Shown: positions 51,083-60,912, counted from the first letter of the stretch. The stretch is 64,000 nt of DNA from Pseudanabaena galeata CCNP1313 (GCF_029910235.1 NZ_CP112874.1:1488001-1552000); one strand, 5' to 3'. A program made the numbers and translations. The notes: generated by a model from the sequence alone, not told the origin.

Positions 51083-52588
51083 CTAAGGAAGTATACTTGC
51101 AGACTGAGAAATATTTTCACCTAAACTATTGAATGCTGATACTGCATAGATAGCATTTTCTCCAGCAGCTTTATCTCGAAACTCAAGCACTATATGTGGA
51201 TATATTGGAGCGTCACCACCATCGCGTTCTTGTCCCTGTAATGTTGCGATTAGAGTATTGTTACGATAAACCCGAAATTTTGGTAATCCATTTTCAATGT
51301 CTGGGGTGAAATCCCAATTTAAGACAACCTCAGTTGCTCCGATTCTTATAACACGCACATCAGTTGGTGCATCAGGCTTTCGAGTTGGGGAAACTCTGTC
51401 TGGATAACAGCTTTCAGGTAGATATGGAGCACCTAAGAGAGTAACAAGGCTTTTATTTGAACAAATACTATACCTAATCTTCTCAAATAAATTTGGATTA
51501 GAAACGTATTCCTGCCATTTATAAGCAGTTTCTTCATTTGGCAACCATGTTGCATGTAAAGGATCTCCCTTGTAGTTACTAACTGGAGCTATTTCATGGG
51601 TGTCTGGATTAGCCAACCAACCTTGAGATGCCTCAAGTTGACGGAGTTTTTGACTATCTTTTGTCAGCCGAGTGGTTAAAATCGAGTCCAAGTAAGGGAT
51701 GGCGATAAGCCTTGTATCGGTAGATCCATGCCCCATATCCGCTTCTAGAGCAAGACCCCAAAGCGCACCAGCTTTTCTAAACCGAGAGAAAACTTGTCTG
51801 GGTAGATCAAGCCCTTCACTGAAATAGAGCGTGCCAACTGCTTCACCAGCTCCCAACGCGTACAGAACTGGCATTCCAAGAACATTTGGATTGATATCGG
51901 AGGCAAGAAGTTTAATAGGCCCTGAATGAGAAATATTAGCGCCACCTCCTCGCATAGCTATTAATGCAATCGTGCGATCGGGATACTTGTGAGACATTTG
52001 TACAGCCCAATCGGCTCCACCAGAATATCCCCAGAGAACCCATGGAATCTCACCTAATTCTGGATGACCACTCTTTTGCCCAAATTCATTAAGAGATTTT
52101 AGAAAAGCATCTTCTGAGCCTCGGTCAATGACAGCCCAACTATCGCAAGGATCGACAGGATATATACCAACTGTTTGATATTTAGTTCCGAGAATTGCTA
52201 GTTGATGCTTAATTGCTAGGGCTTGCCAGTGTAAATCGTTCGCGTAAACAAGCCCCATATCTGTAGCATCATCACCACCACATCCATGCTGCCTAACAAT
52301 CACCCCACGAACTGTTTCTACTCCGTTGGGAATCCATATTCGATAATTGGCTAAAATATGATTGGCTGTATCAGTTATTGGAACTGATGTTTCGTAATAG
52401 ATGCCACGCTCAAGACTATTTTTTTGTCCAGTAGATATAGCTGATTGTTGTGGCAATGGCTGAGGAATAGACAACAGCCATTTTATCCATCCTAAGTGAA
52501 GCAGAAGTGTAGTTAAAGTGGCTAAAAGGAAAATTACAACAAGTTTCCATTTGATGTGAATACCAAATGGTATAAATGGCAGTCGCAT
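51083..52588 (-). CDS. Membrane-anchored alpha/beta hydrolase with C-terminal fibronectin-like domain
   Basis: From the ATG at 52588 (MRLPFIPFG) the protein has about 501 residues; the frame extends to a TTG at 52651 that I think is not used. An N-terminal hydrophobic helix (KLVVIFLLATLTTLLLHLG) anchors it or directs export. The hydrolase part has GVIVRQHGCGGDD near the oxyanion region, the nucleophile elbow GYSGGADWA and MGHGST with the likely His. A fibronectin type III-like domain follows (PDAPTDVRVIRIG ... YAVSAFNSLGE). It sits between two NRPS genes, so product trimming, ester cleavage or self-protection are possible, but no substrate can be named. Confidence 0.8.
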   Translation of the reverse strand: MRLPFIPFGIHIKWKLVVIFLLATLTTLLLHLGWIKWLLSIPQPLPQQSAISTGQKNSLERGIYYETSVPITDTANHILANYRIWIPNGVETVRGVIVRQHGCGGDDATDMGLVYANDLHWQALAIKHQLAILGTKYQTVGIYPVDPCDSWAVIDRGSEDAFLKSLNEFGQKSGHPELGEIPWVLWGYSGGADWAVQMSHKYPDRTIALIAMRGGGANISHSGPIKLLASDINPNVLGMPVLYALGAGEAVGTLYFSEGLDLPRQVFSRFRKAGALWGLALEADMGHGSTDTRLIAIPYLDSILTTRLTKDSQKLRQLEASQGWLANPDTHEIAPVSNYKGDPLHATWLPNEETAYKWQEYVSNPNLFEKIRYSICSNKSLVTLLGAPYLPESCYPDRVSPTRKPDAPTDVRVIRIGATEVVLNWDFTPDIENGLPKFRVYRNNTLIATLQGQERDGGDAPIYPHIVLEFRDKAAGENAIYAVSAFNSLGENISQSASILP

Positions 52589-52671
52589 AACAGACAAAAT
52601 CCTATTGAAAAACTGAACAAAGAGACATCTCGATATGCTGGTGCATATCAAGATGTCAATGCGGCATGTCT

Positions 52672-55600
52672 TTACGAAACACCTCCAAGTTGCAAATATT
52701 TACCAGGATTATCTAGATCAGGGATATACCAAGCAGGATTACCTTCGGGATCTCGTCCCAAACGAGCCCCTGGTTGGGGTGGCCGATTGCGATCAAAGCC
52801 GCCATTATTGCCGTTAGCAACATTCTTAGGCTGCGGTAAAAATCCAATCATCTGCATTTCGGCAACAGTATCTTTAAAGGCTCTGATCACAAATTCAATA
52901 TCAGCGTCGGAGTGAGATAGTGTAAAGAAGCAAGGACGATGATCCCAAACATGGACACCTTTTTCGCGCAATAAATAGAATATCAAGCTGGCATAAGGGC
53001 TTTCATGGGGATAGTTAATATAGAAGTAAGAACTAAAGTGAGCAATCTCAATTGGCGCTTCAATTTGCTTGAAGTATTGGTTGAGATGAGTTGCAAATTT
53101 ACTTACCTTGTCGGCAAGCGATCGCTGCAACTCAGGTCCACCTACCTTAAGTTTATAGAGAACAGCCTCGGCTGCGGCTAGCGCCATAGGATGACGGACA
53201 AAGGTTCCCGCAAAGAAGGTAACTCCAACTTCAGGAATAGAGTTATCACCATATTGCCAGAATCCACCATCAAGGGCATCCATATATTCAGCTTTACCAG
53301 CTACAATCCCAATCGGTAAGCCGCCACCAACCACTTTGCCGTAAGTTGCCATATCAGCTTGGATATTGAAATAAGCTTGAGCGCCACCTGGGTGAACACG
53401 GAAGCCAGTCACAACTTCATCAAAGATGTATGCAGTTCCAGATTGCTCAGTTAAAGTCCGCAAATCTTGCAAAAACTCTTTGGGTTGAAGGTTTGGATCA
53501 CGGCTGCGAACTGGCTCCACTAAAATTGCGGCTAAATCATCGGCGCGATCGCGCAGAATCTGTAAAGACTCAGGCGTGTTGTAATCCAATACCAGTAGAT
53601 TCTCAAACATGCAGGGCAAAATCCCAGGAGCTGCGGGCAAAGTTTTTAGCTTGGGTCCTTGGCGGTAAAGCACCTCGTCAAACGTACCGTGATAATCCCC
53701 AGCAAAGGTAGCCACGAGATCGCGTCCCGTAACTGTCCGAGCTAGACGTAAGGTTGCCATTACCGCTTCCGACCCCGTGTTACAAAATGCTACTCGTTCC
53801 ATGCCTGTAAATTCGGCAACAAGCTTAGCAACTTTACCTGCTAGGGGAGTTTGGGGCCCAATTTCAATACCCTTATCTAGCTGTGCTTTTACGGCTTCTG
53901 TCACGAAATCTGGTGACCAACCAAAGAAATTCAAGCCAAAGCCATTGGTGATATCCACATATTCGTTACCATCGACATCCCAGAGCTTGGAACCAGATGC
54001 GCGATCGGTGACAATCGGATAAACCATTTCTTTAAACAATGGTGTAAATCCTGAAACTGTGCGTGGATCAGCTAGGTATTTGCGATGCTCCTGTGTCTGC
54101 CGTTTTGATTCTTGAGTCCGAGCGATATAACGAGCAATGATGCGATCAAGAGCTTTTTGCTGTTCCGATGTTAACGCGGCAGTGACCGACTTTTCAATCT
54201 TAGCTCCAGGACCAAAGTTTTTGCGTGGTTTAGGTTCCTCTGCTTCAGTAACCGTTACAACTTCTGCCTTGATTGGCGCAGCAGCAGGTGCAGGCTGAGT
54301 TGGAGGTGCTGCTGGAGGTGCTGGAGGTGCAACCGTCTGAACTACAGGTGCAGCGATCGCAGGACTAATCGTTCCACCTGTTTGACTTAGTAGCTGCAAT
54401 TGTTGCGCCATAATTTGCAGTTGCTGAGCCACCACAGATTGCATCGTACCAGCCATTTCAGGGCTTAGTGAAGGCAGTACAATGCCATTGTTTTGATTGC
54501 CATTGGCAGGATGAGGTTGTCCGACAAAATTAGACATGGCTGGAGGATGGGTAGAGATCGATATGGGATTAGCAACTAAAGTTTCAGCAGCAGGTGCAGG
54601 TACAGCAGGGGACGCAGGGGTAGAGACAACTTCTACTGGAGTTGCTGCGATAGAGGCGGGAGCAGGGAATGCATCAGGGGGAAGCGATCGCAGTACAAAG
54701 TCAGACAACGTATCGAGATTGGGATAATCTTCTAATAAATGTCGAAAAGTGATTTTAACCTTGAACTTCTTTTTCAAAGCCATGGCAACTTGGGTGAGAG
54801 AAAGAGAATCCAATCCCATTTCCAAGAATGTCGTTGTGCCATCATTACCATCAATTTCTAGCCCTGAGGTGGTTTCTAGAACTTCTTGAAGTTGGGGGAT
54901 AAGTTGTTGCTTACGAGCTTCAGTCATAATATGCGCTTGCACCTCTATATTAGGGGTAGGATTGGGTTGTAAAGATGGGATGGGTGGGAGTGATTGAATT
55001 TCGACGGTGGGCTGAATTGGGATTGGTTCAGCAGGTGGGGGCAGGGGAAGCGTTGGTTCAATCGAAGGTTTCGGATCGATCCAATAGCGCTTGCGCTCAA
55101 ATGGATATGTGGGTAGTGGGATGCGATGTCGGTATTCATCAGCATAAAACTTGGCTCTGTCAAGATCAATCCCAGCCAGCCAAAGTTGCCCGATCGCCTG
55201 CAATATGGCAACCCATTCGGCATCATTATCGGTGGTGCTACCCAAGGAGGAAATCGCAATTTGACGTTTGATGTCTTTTGCCTGTTGTCGCGCTAATGTT
55301 GCGGTTGTGGTACGAGGACCGACTTCAAGTAAAACCCTTGCAGGCTGCTCCCATAGCTTTTTAGCACCCTCTGCAAACCGAACGGTAGCGCGTAAATGGC
55401 TAGCCCAATACATGGGGTCAGTAGCTTGAGCATCGGTGATCCATTCTGTTGTTACCGTTGACACAAAAGGAATTTTGGGTGGCGATAACTGAACAGTTTT
55501 GACCATTTCAGCAAATGGCTCAATAATTGGGTCCATCATTGGCGAGTGGAAAGCGTGGGAGGTATGTAATGTGCGACAAACAATCTCCTCGGCTTCCAGT

Positions 55601-58600
55601 TGTTGCTGCAAGTTATTAACTACCTCAGTTGGTCCCGCCACAACACAAAGCGAAGCCCCATTTACCGCCGCGATCGCTAGGTCATCACTCAGACGCTTTT
55701 GCAACACCTCTGCGGGTAAGCGCACTGAGAGCATGGAGCCACTGGGCAATGCGCCCATCATCCTTGCGCGAGTCGCAACGAGTTTTAGCCCATCCTCTAG
55801 AGAAAACACACCCGATAAACAGGCGGCAACAAATTCGCCAATGCTATGTCCAATCATCGCTGCGGGGCGAACACCCCAACTTTGCCAGAGAATCGCCAAA
55901 GCATATTCAATCGTGAATAATGCTGGTTGAGTGTATTGAGTCTGCCGCAATAAAGCTGTGGCGGCTTCATCATTACCATCGTTGCTTTGGGGTGGATAGA
56001 TGACTTGCTGGAGATCTCGATCTAGCAAAGGACGGAGAATCTCCGCACAGCGATTAACAGCATCCCGAAATACGATTTCATGCTCATAGAAATACTTGCC
56101 CATGTTGAGGTACTGTGAACCCTGTCCAGGAAACATAAACACCACATCTGGGTTACGAATTTCACTTAGTCTTGTGGCACTGCGATTCACATCAAGAGAT
56201 TCTAATATCGCGATCGCATCTAAGCGATCGCGACAAACGACGAAGCGACGATGATTGTAAGCTTTTCTGCCATGATCTAGGGTATAAGCTACATCGGCTA
56301 AGTTCGCTTCAAGATTGTGAGTGAAGTATTCCTTGAGGTTTGTCGTGGTCTGCTCCAGAGCAGTACTAGTTTTTGCCGACAACCGCAATAATTGAAAGGG
56401 ACGAGAAGGACTAGAGACTTCCACTGATGGGGCTTCTTCTAACACGACATGGGCATTTGTGCCGCCCACGCCAAAGGAACTTACACCAGCCCTGCGAGGT
56501 GTCTCACCAGCCGCCCAATCAACGAGTTTGTTATTGACATAGAAAGGACTATTCGCGAAGTCAATTTCTGGATTAGGGGATTCAAAGTTGAGGCTAGGTG
56601 GAATTTTTTTGTAATAGAGAGCTAGGGCAGTTTTGATCAGTCCTGTCACTCCCGCCGCAGCAACTAAATGCCCAAAGTTACTTTTAACTGAACCGATCGC
56701 ACAGAATTGGGTCGCATCGGTCTGAGTACGAAAAGCCTGAGTTAGAGCTTCAACTTCGATGGGATCACCCAATGGAGTTGCCGTCCCATGAGTCTCGATA
56801 TAAGAGATGGTTTCAGGGTGGATACCAGCCGAAGCTTGCGCCATAGTAATTGCTCCCGCCTGTCCGTTGACACTTGGTGCAGTGAAGCTCACCTTATCCG
56901 TACCATCATTGTTCATACCTACGCCTTTAATTACAGCGTAGATGCGATCGCCATCATCTAAGGCTTCTTCCAATCTCTTCAGTATGACAATACCCGCACC
57001 ACTGTTAAACATGGTTCCTTGAGCATTGGCATCAAAGGGACGGCAACGCCCATCAGGGGAGAGCATACTACCTTCTTGGTAGAGATAGCCTCGATTTTGG
57101 GGTGTGGTAATGGAAATACCCCCCGCTAGGGCAATATCACATTGATTACTCATTAATCCCTGAAATGCTTGGATTATCGCAACTAGAGAGGTTGAGCAGG
57201 CGGTATTAATACTAAGACTAGGACCAGTTAGCCCCAATTTGTAGGAGGTACGCGTAGTTACAAAGTCCTTCTCGTTCGCTAGCATCGTCTGAAACTCACC
57301 CAGTCGGTTGATTATTTCAGGACGACCGCAGATGTGATGCTCAAAGTATGTATTTTGACCAGAACCAGCATATAACCCGATCGCACCATCGTAGGATTCA
57401 GGCATATAGCCCGCATTTTCCAAAGCTGTATAAGCTAACTCTAGAAATACTCTTGCCTGTGGGTCAAGAACTTCGGCTTCTCTGGGACTAATTCCAAAGA
57501 AACTTGCTTCAAAGGTTTCGGCTCCATCAATGATGCCTCTTACACGAACATAGTTAGGGTCAGTACGTAATTCGACATCAACACTTGGATCGATTTCTGC
57601 ATCAGTAAAAGTAGTGCAGGACTCTATCCCATTACAGAGATTTTGCCACAGGGCTTCGACAGTATCCGCGCCTGGGAAACGCCCAACCATACCAATAATT
57701 GCGATGCCATCAGAGTTAATCTTTGGTGCTTTTTGGAGAAGGCGATCGCGTTGTTTATTTTTTTGTTGTGGTTGCTCTAACTGTTTGTGTTCTTCGCGAT
57801 CGAGGTACTGGGCAAATGTGCGAATGGTGGGATATTGATAAAGCTTAACAGCACGGAATTCAGAACCTAGCTGTTTTTGGACTCTAGTAACCATCTGTAA
57901 GCCCAGCAGCGAAGTGCCGCCGATGTCAAAGAAATTGTCTTCAATCCCAACCTGTTCTAATCCCAGAACACCACACCAGATTTCGGCAAGTATCCGTTCT
58001 TTAGGGCTATTGGGTGCAATAAAGTTATCCCCAACTCCTATAGAGACAGGTGCTGGTAAAGCACGACGATCCGCTTTCCCATTAGGCGTAAGTGGGATTT
58101 TGTCTAAGACGATAATCGCCGCAGGAATCATGTAATCAGCTAATTGATCTTGCAAATAAGACTTAATTAGATTGATGTTGGGTGATTGCTCAGATTTTGG
58201 TGTTATGTAAGCAACCAGCCGCTTACTGCCCACAATGTCCTCACGCACAATCACTACAGCATCCCGCACGCTTTCATGATGGCTTAAAGCTGCCTCAATT
58301 TCACCTAATTCAATACGGAACCCACGAATTTTTACTTGATTATCAAGCCTTTCAACAAACTCAATCGTGCCATCTGGCAGCCATCGTACTCGATCGCCTG
58401 TTTTATAGAGCCGTTTTGGAGAATCAGCACTAAATGGATCGGGAATAAATTTCTCAGCAGTTAGATCGGGACGATTGATATACTCACGCGCTAGTCCCGC
58501 CCCACCAACATGAAGTTCTCCCAATACACCAATGGGAACAGGCTCACCATGAGTATCGAGAATATAAACCTGAGTATTAGCGATCGGTCTACCAATGGGA

Positions 58601-60363
58601 ACTGATGTCACTTGATCGCCCAATGGTCGAGGAATGCGGTAGCAGCAAGTGAAGGTCGTATTTTCCGTAGGACCATATCCATTAATTAGTTGTGTCTCAG
58701 GAAGATGTTTTTGCGCCAGCCGAATAAAGCTCGGAGAGAGCGCCTCACCACCCGTGAGTAGTTCTTTCACTCCTAAAAGAGATTCAGGAGATTCCGCAAT
58801 GATCGTGTTAAATAATGCGGCAGTCAGCCACATGGTGGTAACCCCGTAAGTTTGAATAACTGTTTTCAAGTCTTGGGGATCGGGAATGCCATCACTGGGG
58901 AATAAAACACAGCAACCACCATGCAGCAACGCTCCCCAAATCTCTAAAGTAGCAGCATCAAAGGAAATAGGTGCTAGTTGTAATAAAGTTTGATTGCCAT
59001 CTAGCTCTGTAAAACTAGTACCAAATACTAGTCTGGAAACAGCTCGGTGCGGAATGGCAACTCCCTTGGGACGACCTGTAGAGCCAGAGGTATAGTTAAT
59101 ATATGCCAAGCTATCAGCATTGACCTTTGTTGCTTCTGGAATACTTTCGGTGATTTCCTTACCCCAATCTGTTTCTAGACAGATAATATGTGATTGAGTA
59201 GGAGGTAGGCGATCGCGTAGATGTGACTGCGTAATTAGTACTGGTGCTTGAGTATCCTCAAGCATAAAAGCAAGTCGCTCTTGCGGATAAGCTGGATCAA
59301 GAGGAACGTAAACTCCACCTGCTTTGAGAATTCCGATAATAGCGACAATCGTCTCAATCGATCTTTCTATACACATCGCCACAAATGTCTCTGAGCCTAC
59401 TCCAAGACGCTGTAGCTCACAGGCAAGAATATTCGCACGCCTGTCTAATTCTTTATAAGTTAGTCTTATTGGATCTTCTGCATTGAGAGATGGCAGGATT
59501 AAGGCAATCTTGTCAGGAGATTTTGCTACCTGCTCCGCAAAGATTTGATGAATTGTTTGGTCTGAAGGATAGGTTACTTGAGTATTGTTCCATTCAATCA
59601 AAATCTGATGACGCTCGGCAGTGGTTAACATTGGCAAACTTGCAAGTTTCTGCTCAGGATTCGTGACCAGACTTTCTATCAAGGTTTGCAAATGCCCCAA
59701 AAGACGATTAATTGCAGCTTCTTGAAAACGGTTGCGATCGTATCTAATTAGCAATGTCAATTGCGGCTCTATTTTTATCCCAATAGTAATCGGCAAATCA
59801 GATAGTGCAATCGCTTGCTCAAGATTCCCAAATATAATTCCAGTCTCAAACATTGATATATCAGAAGGAATATCACTCCATGCTTGAATTTGATTTAGCG
59901 ATACTTGAGAATATGTTTGGGTGATTTTCCAATATTCTTGAACCTGAAGTAACCAAGGTACAACTAATTTATCAGGCTCAATTTTGATGCGAATAGGTAT
60001 GAGTTGACTTTTACTCTCTTTATCACTTGCTATTAGAGAAGTTTGGGCAGTCTGAAAGCCAAAAATAATATCATCTTCACCACTGTAATGATGCAGGAGC
60101 AATGCCCATCCCCCTTGCAATACTGAAGAGACTTCTAGATTTTGCTCTTGAATAAACCGATTAAAAATTGAAGTTGAAGATTCATTAAGACAAGTACTAA
60201 CCTCCTGATAGTCAAATACTGAAAGATAATCCTTAGACTTTATAGAATCACCGAATAAAAATGTGCTTGCATTGAATCCTTTTAGAAACTGCTTCCAGAA
60301 ATGCTCTTGGCTAGTAAAAGGAGATTTCAGTATAGATTCTGTATATTCGACATCCATTTCCAT
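52672..60363 (-). CDS. Hybrid NRPS-PKS: partial C-A-PCP-KS-AT-ACP-aminotransferase
   Basis: This 2563-residue protein starts the assembly line. Domains in order: the C-terminal lobe of a condensation domain without HHxxxDG (about 1-230), adenylation (about 265-780), PCP DIGGTSLL (Ser818), ketosynthase with NTACSTSL (Cys1056), ETHGTATPLGDP and NFGH, and acyltransferase GHSIGEF (Ser1507) with HAFH, which indicates malonyl-CoA. Then come ACP MGLDSLSL (Ser1853), a long Pro/Ala/Gln linker, and a GSAM-type aminotransferase with FDEVVTGFR and YGKVVGGGLP (PLP Lys2343). No ketoreductase, dehydratase or methyltransferase was seen. The A pocket reads D-A-L-W-L-G-G-T-F, close to valine-type codes. The C-terminus (GNPAWYIPDLDNPGKY) resembles the point where related proteins continue into a condensation domain. 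Confidence 0.95.
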   Translation of the reverse strand: MEMDVEYTESILKSPFTSQEHFWKQFLKGFNASTFLFGDSIKSKDYLSVFDYQEVSTCLNESSTSIFNRFIQEQNLEVSSVLQGGWALLLHHYSGEDDIIFGFQTAQTSLIASDKESKSQLIPIRIKIEPDKLVVPWLLQVQEYWKITQTYSQVSLNQIQAWSDIPSDISMFETGIIFGNLEQAIALSDLPITIGIKIEPQLTLLIRYDRNRFQEAAINRLLGHLQTLIESLVTNPEQKLASLPMLTTAERHQILIEWNNTQVTYPSDQTIHQIFAEQVAKSPDKIALILPSLNAEDPIRLTYKELDRRANILACELQRLGVGSETFVAMCIERSIETIVAIIGILKAGGVYVPLDPAYPQERLAFMLEDTQAPVLITQSHLRDRLPPTQSHIICLETDWGKEITESIPEATKVNADSLAYINYTSGSTGRPKGVAIPHRAVSRLVFGTSFTELDGNQTLLQLAPISFDAATLEIWGALLHGGCCVLFPSDGIPDPQDLKTVIQTYGVTTMWLTAALFNTIIAESPESLLGVKELLTGGEALSPSFIRLAQKHLPETQLINGYGPTENTTFTCCYRIPRPLGDQVTSVPIGRPIANTQVYILDTHGEPVPIGVLGELHVGGAGLAREYINRPDLTAEKFIPDPFSADSPKRLYKTGDRVRWLPDGTIEFVERLDNQVKIRGFRIELGEIEAALSHHESVRDAVVIVREDIVGSKRLVAYITPKSEQSPNINLIKSYLQDQLADYMIPAAIIVLDKIPLTPNGKADRRALPAPVSIGVGDNFIAPNSPKERILAEIWCGVLGLEQVGIEDNFFDIGGTSLLGLQMVTRVQKQLGSEFRAVKLYQYPTIRTFAQYLDREEHKQLEQPQQKNKQRDRLLQKAPKINSDGIAIIGMVGRFPGADTVEALWQNLCNGIESCTTFTDAEIDPSVDVELRTDPNYVRVRGIIDGAETFEASFFGISPREAEVLDPQARVFLELAYTALENAGYMPESYDGAIGLYAGSGQNTYFEHHICGRPEIINRLGEFQTMLANEKDFVTTRTSYKLGLTGPSLSINTACSTSLVAIIQAFQGLMSNQCDIALAGGISITTPQNRGYLYQEGSMLSPDGRCRPFDANAQGTMFNSGAGIVILKRLEEALDDGDRIYAVIKGVGMNNDGTDKVSFTAPSVNGQAGAITMAQASAGIHPETISYIETHGTATPLGDPIEVEALTQAFRTQTDATQFCAIGSVKSNFGHLVAAAGVTGLIKTALALYYKKIPPSLNFESPNPEIDFANSPFYVNNKLVDWAAGETPRRAGVSSFGVGGTNAHVVLEEAPSVEVSSPSRPFQLLRLSAKTSTALEQTTTNLKEYFTHNLEANLADVAYTLDHGRKAYNHRRFVVCRDRLDAIAILESLDVNRSATRLSEIRNPDVVFMFPGQGSQYLNMGKYFYEHEIVFRDAVNRCAEILRPLLDRDLQQVIYPPQSNDGNDEAATALLRQTQYTQPALFTIEYALAILWQSWGVRPAAMIGHSIGEFVAACLSGVFSLEDGLKLVATRARMMGALPSGSMLSVRLPAEVLQKRLSDDLAIAAVNGASLCVVAGPTEVVNNLQQQLEAEEIVCRTLHTSHAFHSPMMDPIIEPFAEMVKTVQLSPPKIPFVSTVTTEWITDAQATDPMYWASHLRATVRFAEGAKKLWEQPARVLLEVGPRTTTATLARQQAKDIKRQIAISSLGSTTDNDAEWVAILQAIGQLWLAGIDLDRAKFYADEYRHRIPLPTYPFERKRYWIDPKPSIEPTLPLPPPAEPIPIQPTVEIQSLPPIPSLQPNPTPNIEVQAHIMTEARKQQLIPQLQEVLETTSGLEIDGNDGTTTFLEMGLDSLSLTQVAMALKKKFKVKITFRHLLEDYPNLDTLSDFVLRSLPPDAFPAPASIAATPVEVVSTPASPAVPAPAAETLVANPISISTHPPAMSNFVGQPHPANGNQNNGIVLPSLSPEMAGTMQSVVAQQLQIMAQQLQLLSQTGGTISPAIAAPVVQTVAPPAPPAAPPTQPAPAAAPIKAEVVTVTEAEEPKPRKNFGPGAKIEKSVTAALTSEQQKALDRIIARYIARTQESKRQTQEHRKYLADPRTVSGFTPLFKEMVYPIVTDRASGSKLWDVDGNEYVDITNGFGLNFFGWSPDFVTEAVKAQLDKGIEIGPQTPLAGKVAKLVAEFTGMERVAFCNTGSEAVMATLRLARTVTGRDLVATFAGDYHGTFDEVLYRQGPKLKTLPAAPGILPCMFENLLVLDYNTPESLQILRDRADDLAAILVEPVRSRDPNLQPKEFLQDLRTLTEQSGTAYIFDEVVTGFRVHPGGAQAYFNIQADMATYGKVVGGGLPIGIVAGKAEYMDALDGGFWQYGDNSIPEVGVTFFAGTFVRHPMALAAAEAVLYKLKVGGPELQRSLADKVSKFATHLNQYFKQIEAPIEIAHFSSYFYINYPHESPYASLIFYLLREKGVHVWDHRPCFFTLSHSDADIEFVIRAFKDTVAEMQMIGFLPQPKNVANGNNGGFDRNRPPQPGARLGRDPEGNPAWYIPDLDNPGKYLQLGGVS

Positions 60364-60516
60364 CAGAAGTCACAATGAATAGCATGTAAGATTAAATGTA
60401 ATTGAGTATGCTTAATAAATTTAGAATACTCTCAAGTTAAAATTAAAACTTAGCATTTTACATGACATTTGTAAATCCATATTTATTTAGAAATCAGGAG
60501 AAAGACGGGATAATAA

Positions 60517-60563
60517 AGTTATAGAAGTTATAGGAAAGTTATAGATAGGTTATTTAGTTATTT
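60517..60563 (-). promoter_or_regulatory. Phased direct repeats upstream of the NRPS-PKS gene
   Basis: Five (A/G)GTTAT units start at 60517, 60526, 60537, 60548 and 60556. The middle three are 11 bases apart. Read toward the gene they are AATAACCT, TATAACTT, TATAACTT and TATAACTT with 3-base spacers for the main set. The octamer and spacing match the array at 41940-41980 upstream of the dioxygenase. They lie about 155-200 bases before the start codon. Confidence 0.55.
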
Positions 60564-60592
60564 TTGAGTTACCTCTATACTTACTACATAGC

Positions 60593-60683
60593 TATAGCAA
60601 TCCTAAATATGTTGTGAGAGTAAGCCCCTTTGGGGCTTACTCTCACAACACTAAAAATCATACAACTCATTTAGGATCTCTAG
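60593..60683. repeat. CCTAAAT-family hairpin element, copy 4
   Basis: It has the same frame as copies 1 and 2 (TATAGCAATCCTAAATATG ... CATACAACTCATTTAGGA). The inner stem reads GTAAGCCCC-TTT-GGGGCTTAC instead of GTGCGCCCC-GGGGCGCAC, that is, two base pairs replaced by two other base pairs. Confidence 0.85.
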
Positions 60684-60737
60684 ATAGTCTAGATGACAAG
60701 ATATCTATATCAATGAAAGAGATAGCTAGGACAAATT

Positions 60738-60792
60738 AAAACCCAAACAAATAAAGTTGGCGCAAAGCGCCAACTTTATTTGTTTGGGTTTT
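60738..60792. repeat. AAAACCC-family hairpin, copy 4
   Basis: A 55-bp perfect palindrome has variable arm CAAATAAAGTT, centre GGCGC and an AAA(G) loop. The flanks AGCTAGGACAAATT and ATCCTAAGC resemble the outer parts of the copy at 40.3 kb. Confidence 0.8.
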
Positions 60793-60912
60793 ATATCCTA
60801 AGCAAAATTTTCATTGCTATATCATGATTTCAAATGATGATTAACTCATACTAAAAAACTAATTTTTTATAAAGAAACCTTGCAATAATTTAATAATTAT
60901 TGCAAATTATAG

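Larger units (their letters stand above)
60364..60912. other. Upstream region of the NRPS-PKS gene
   Basis: This 549-bp gap holds the expected promoter of the NRPS-PKS operon, the phased repeats at 60517-60563 and two hairpin elements (60593-60683 and 60738-60792). The photolyase gene ends at 60913 in the same direction. No ORF is supported. Confidence 0.5.

Noticed and set aside
51083-52651. Hydrolase start at 52651
   Set aside because: The first codon there is TTG and the added residues are not signal-like; the ATG at 52588 is followed directly by the membrane segment.
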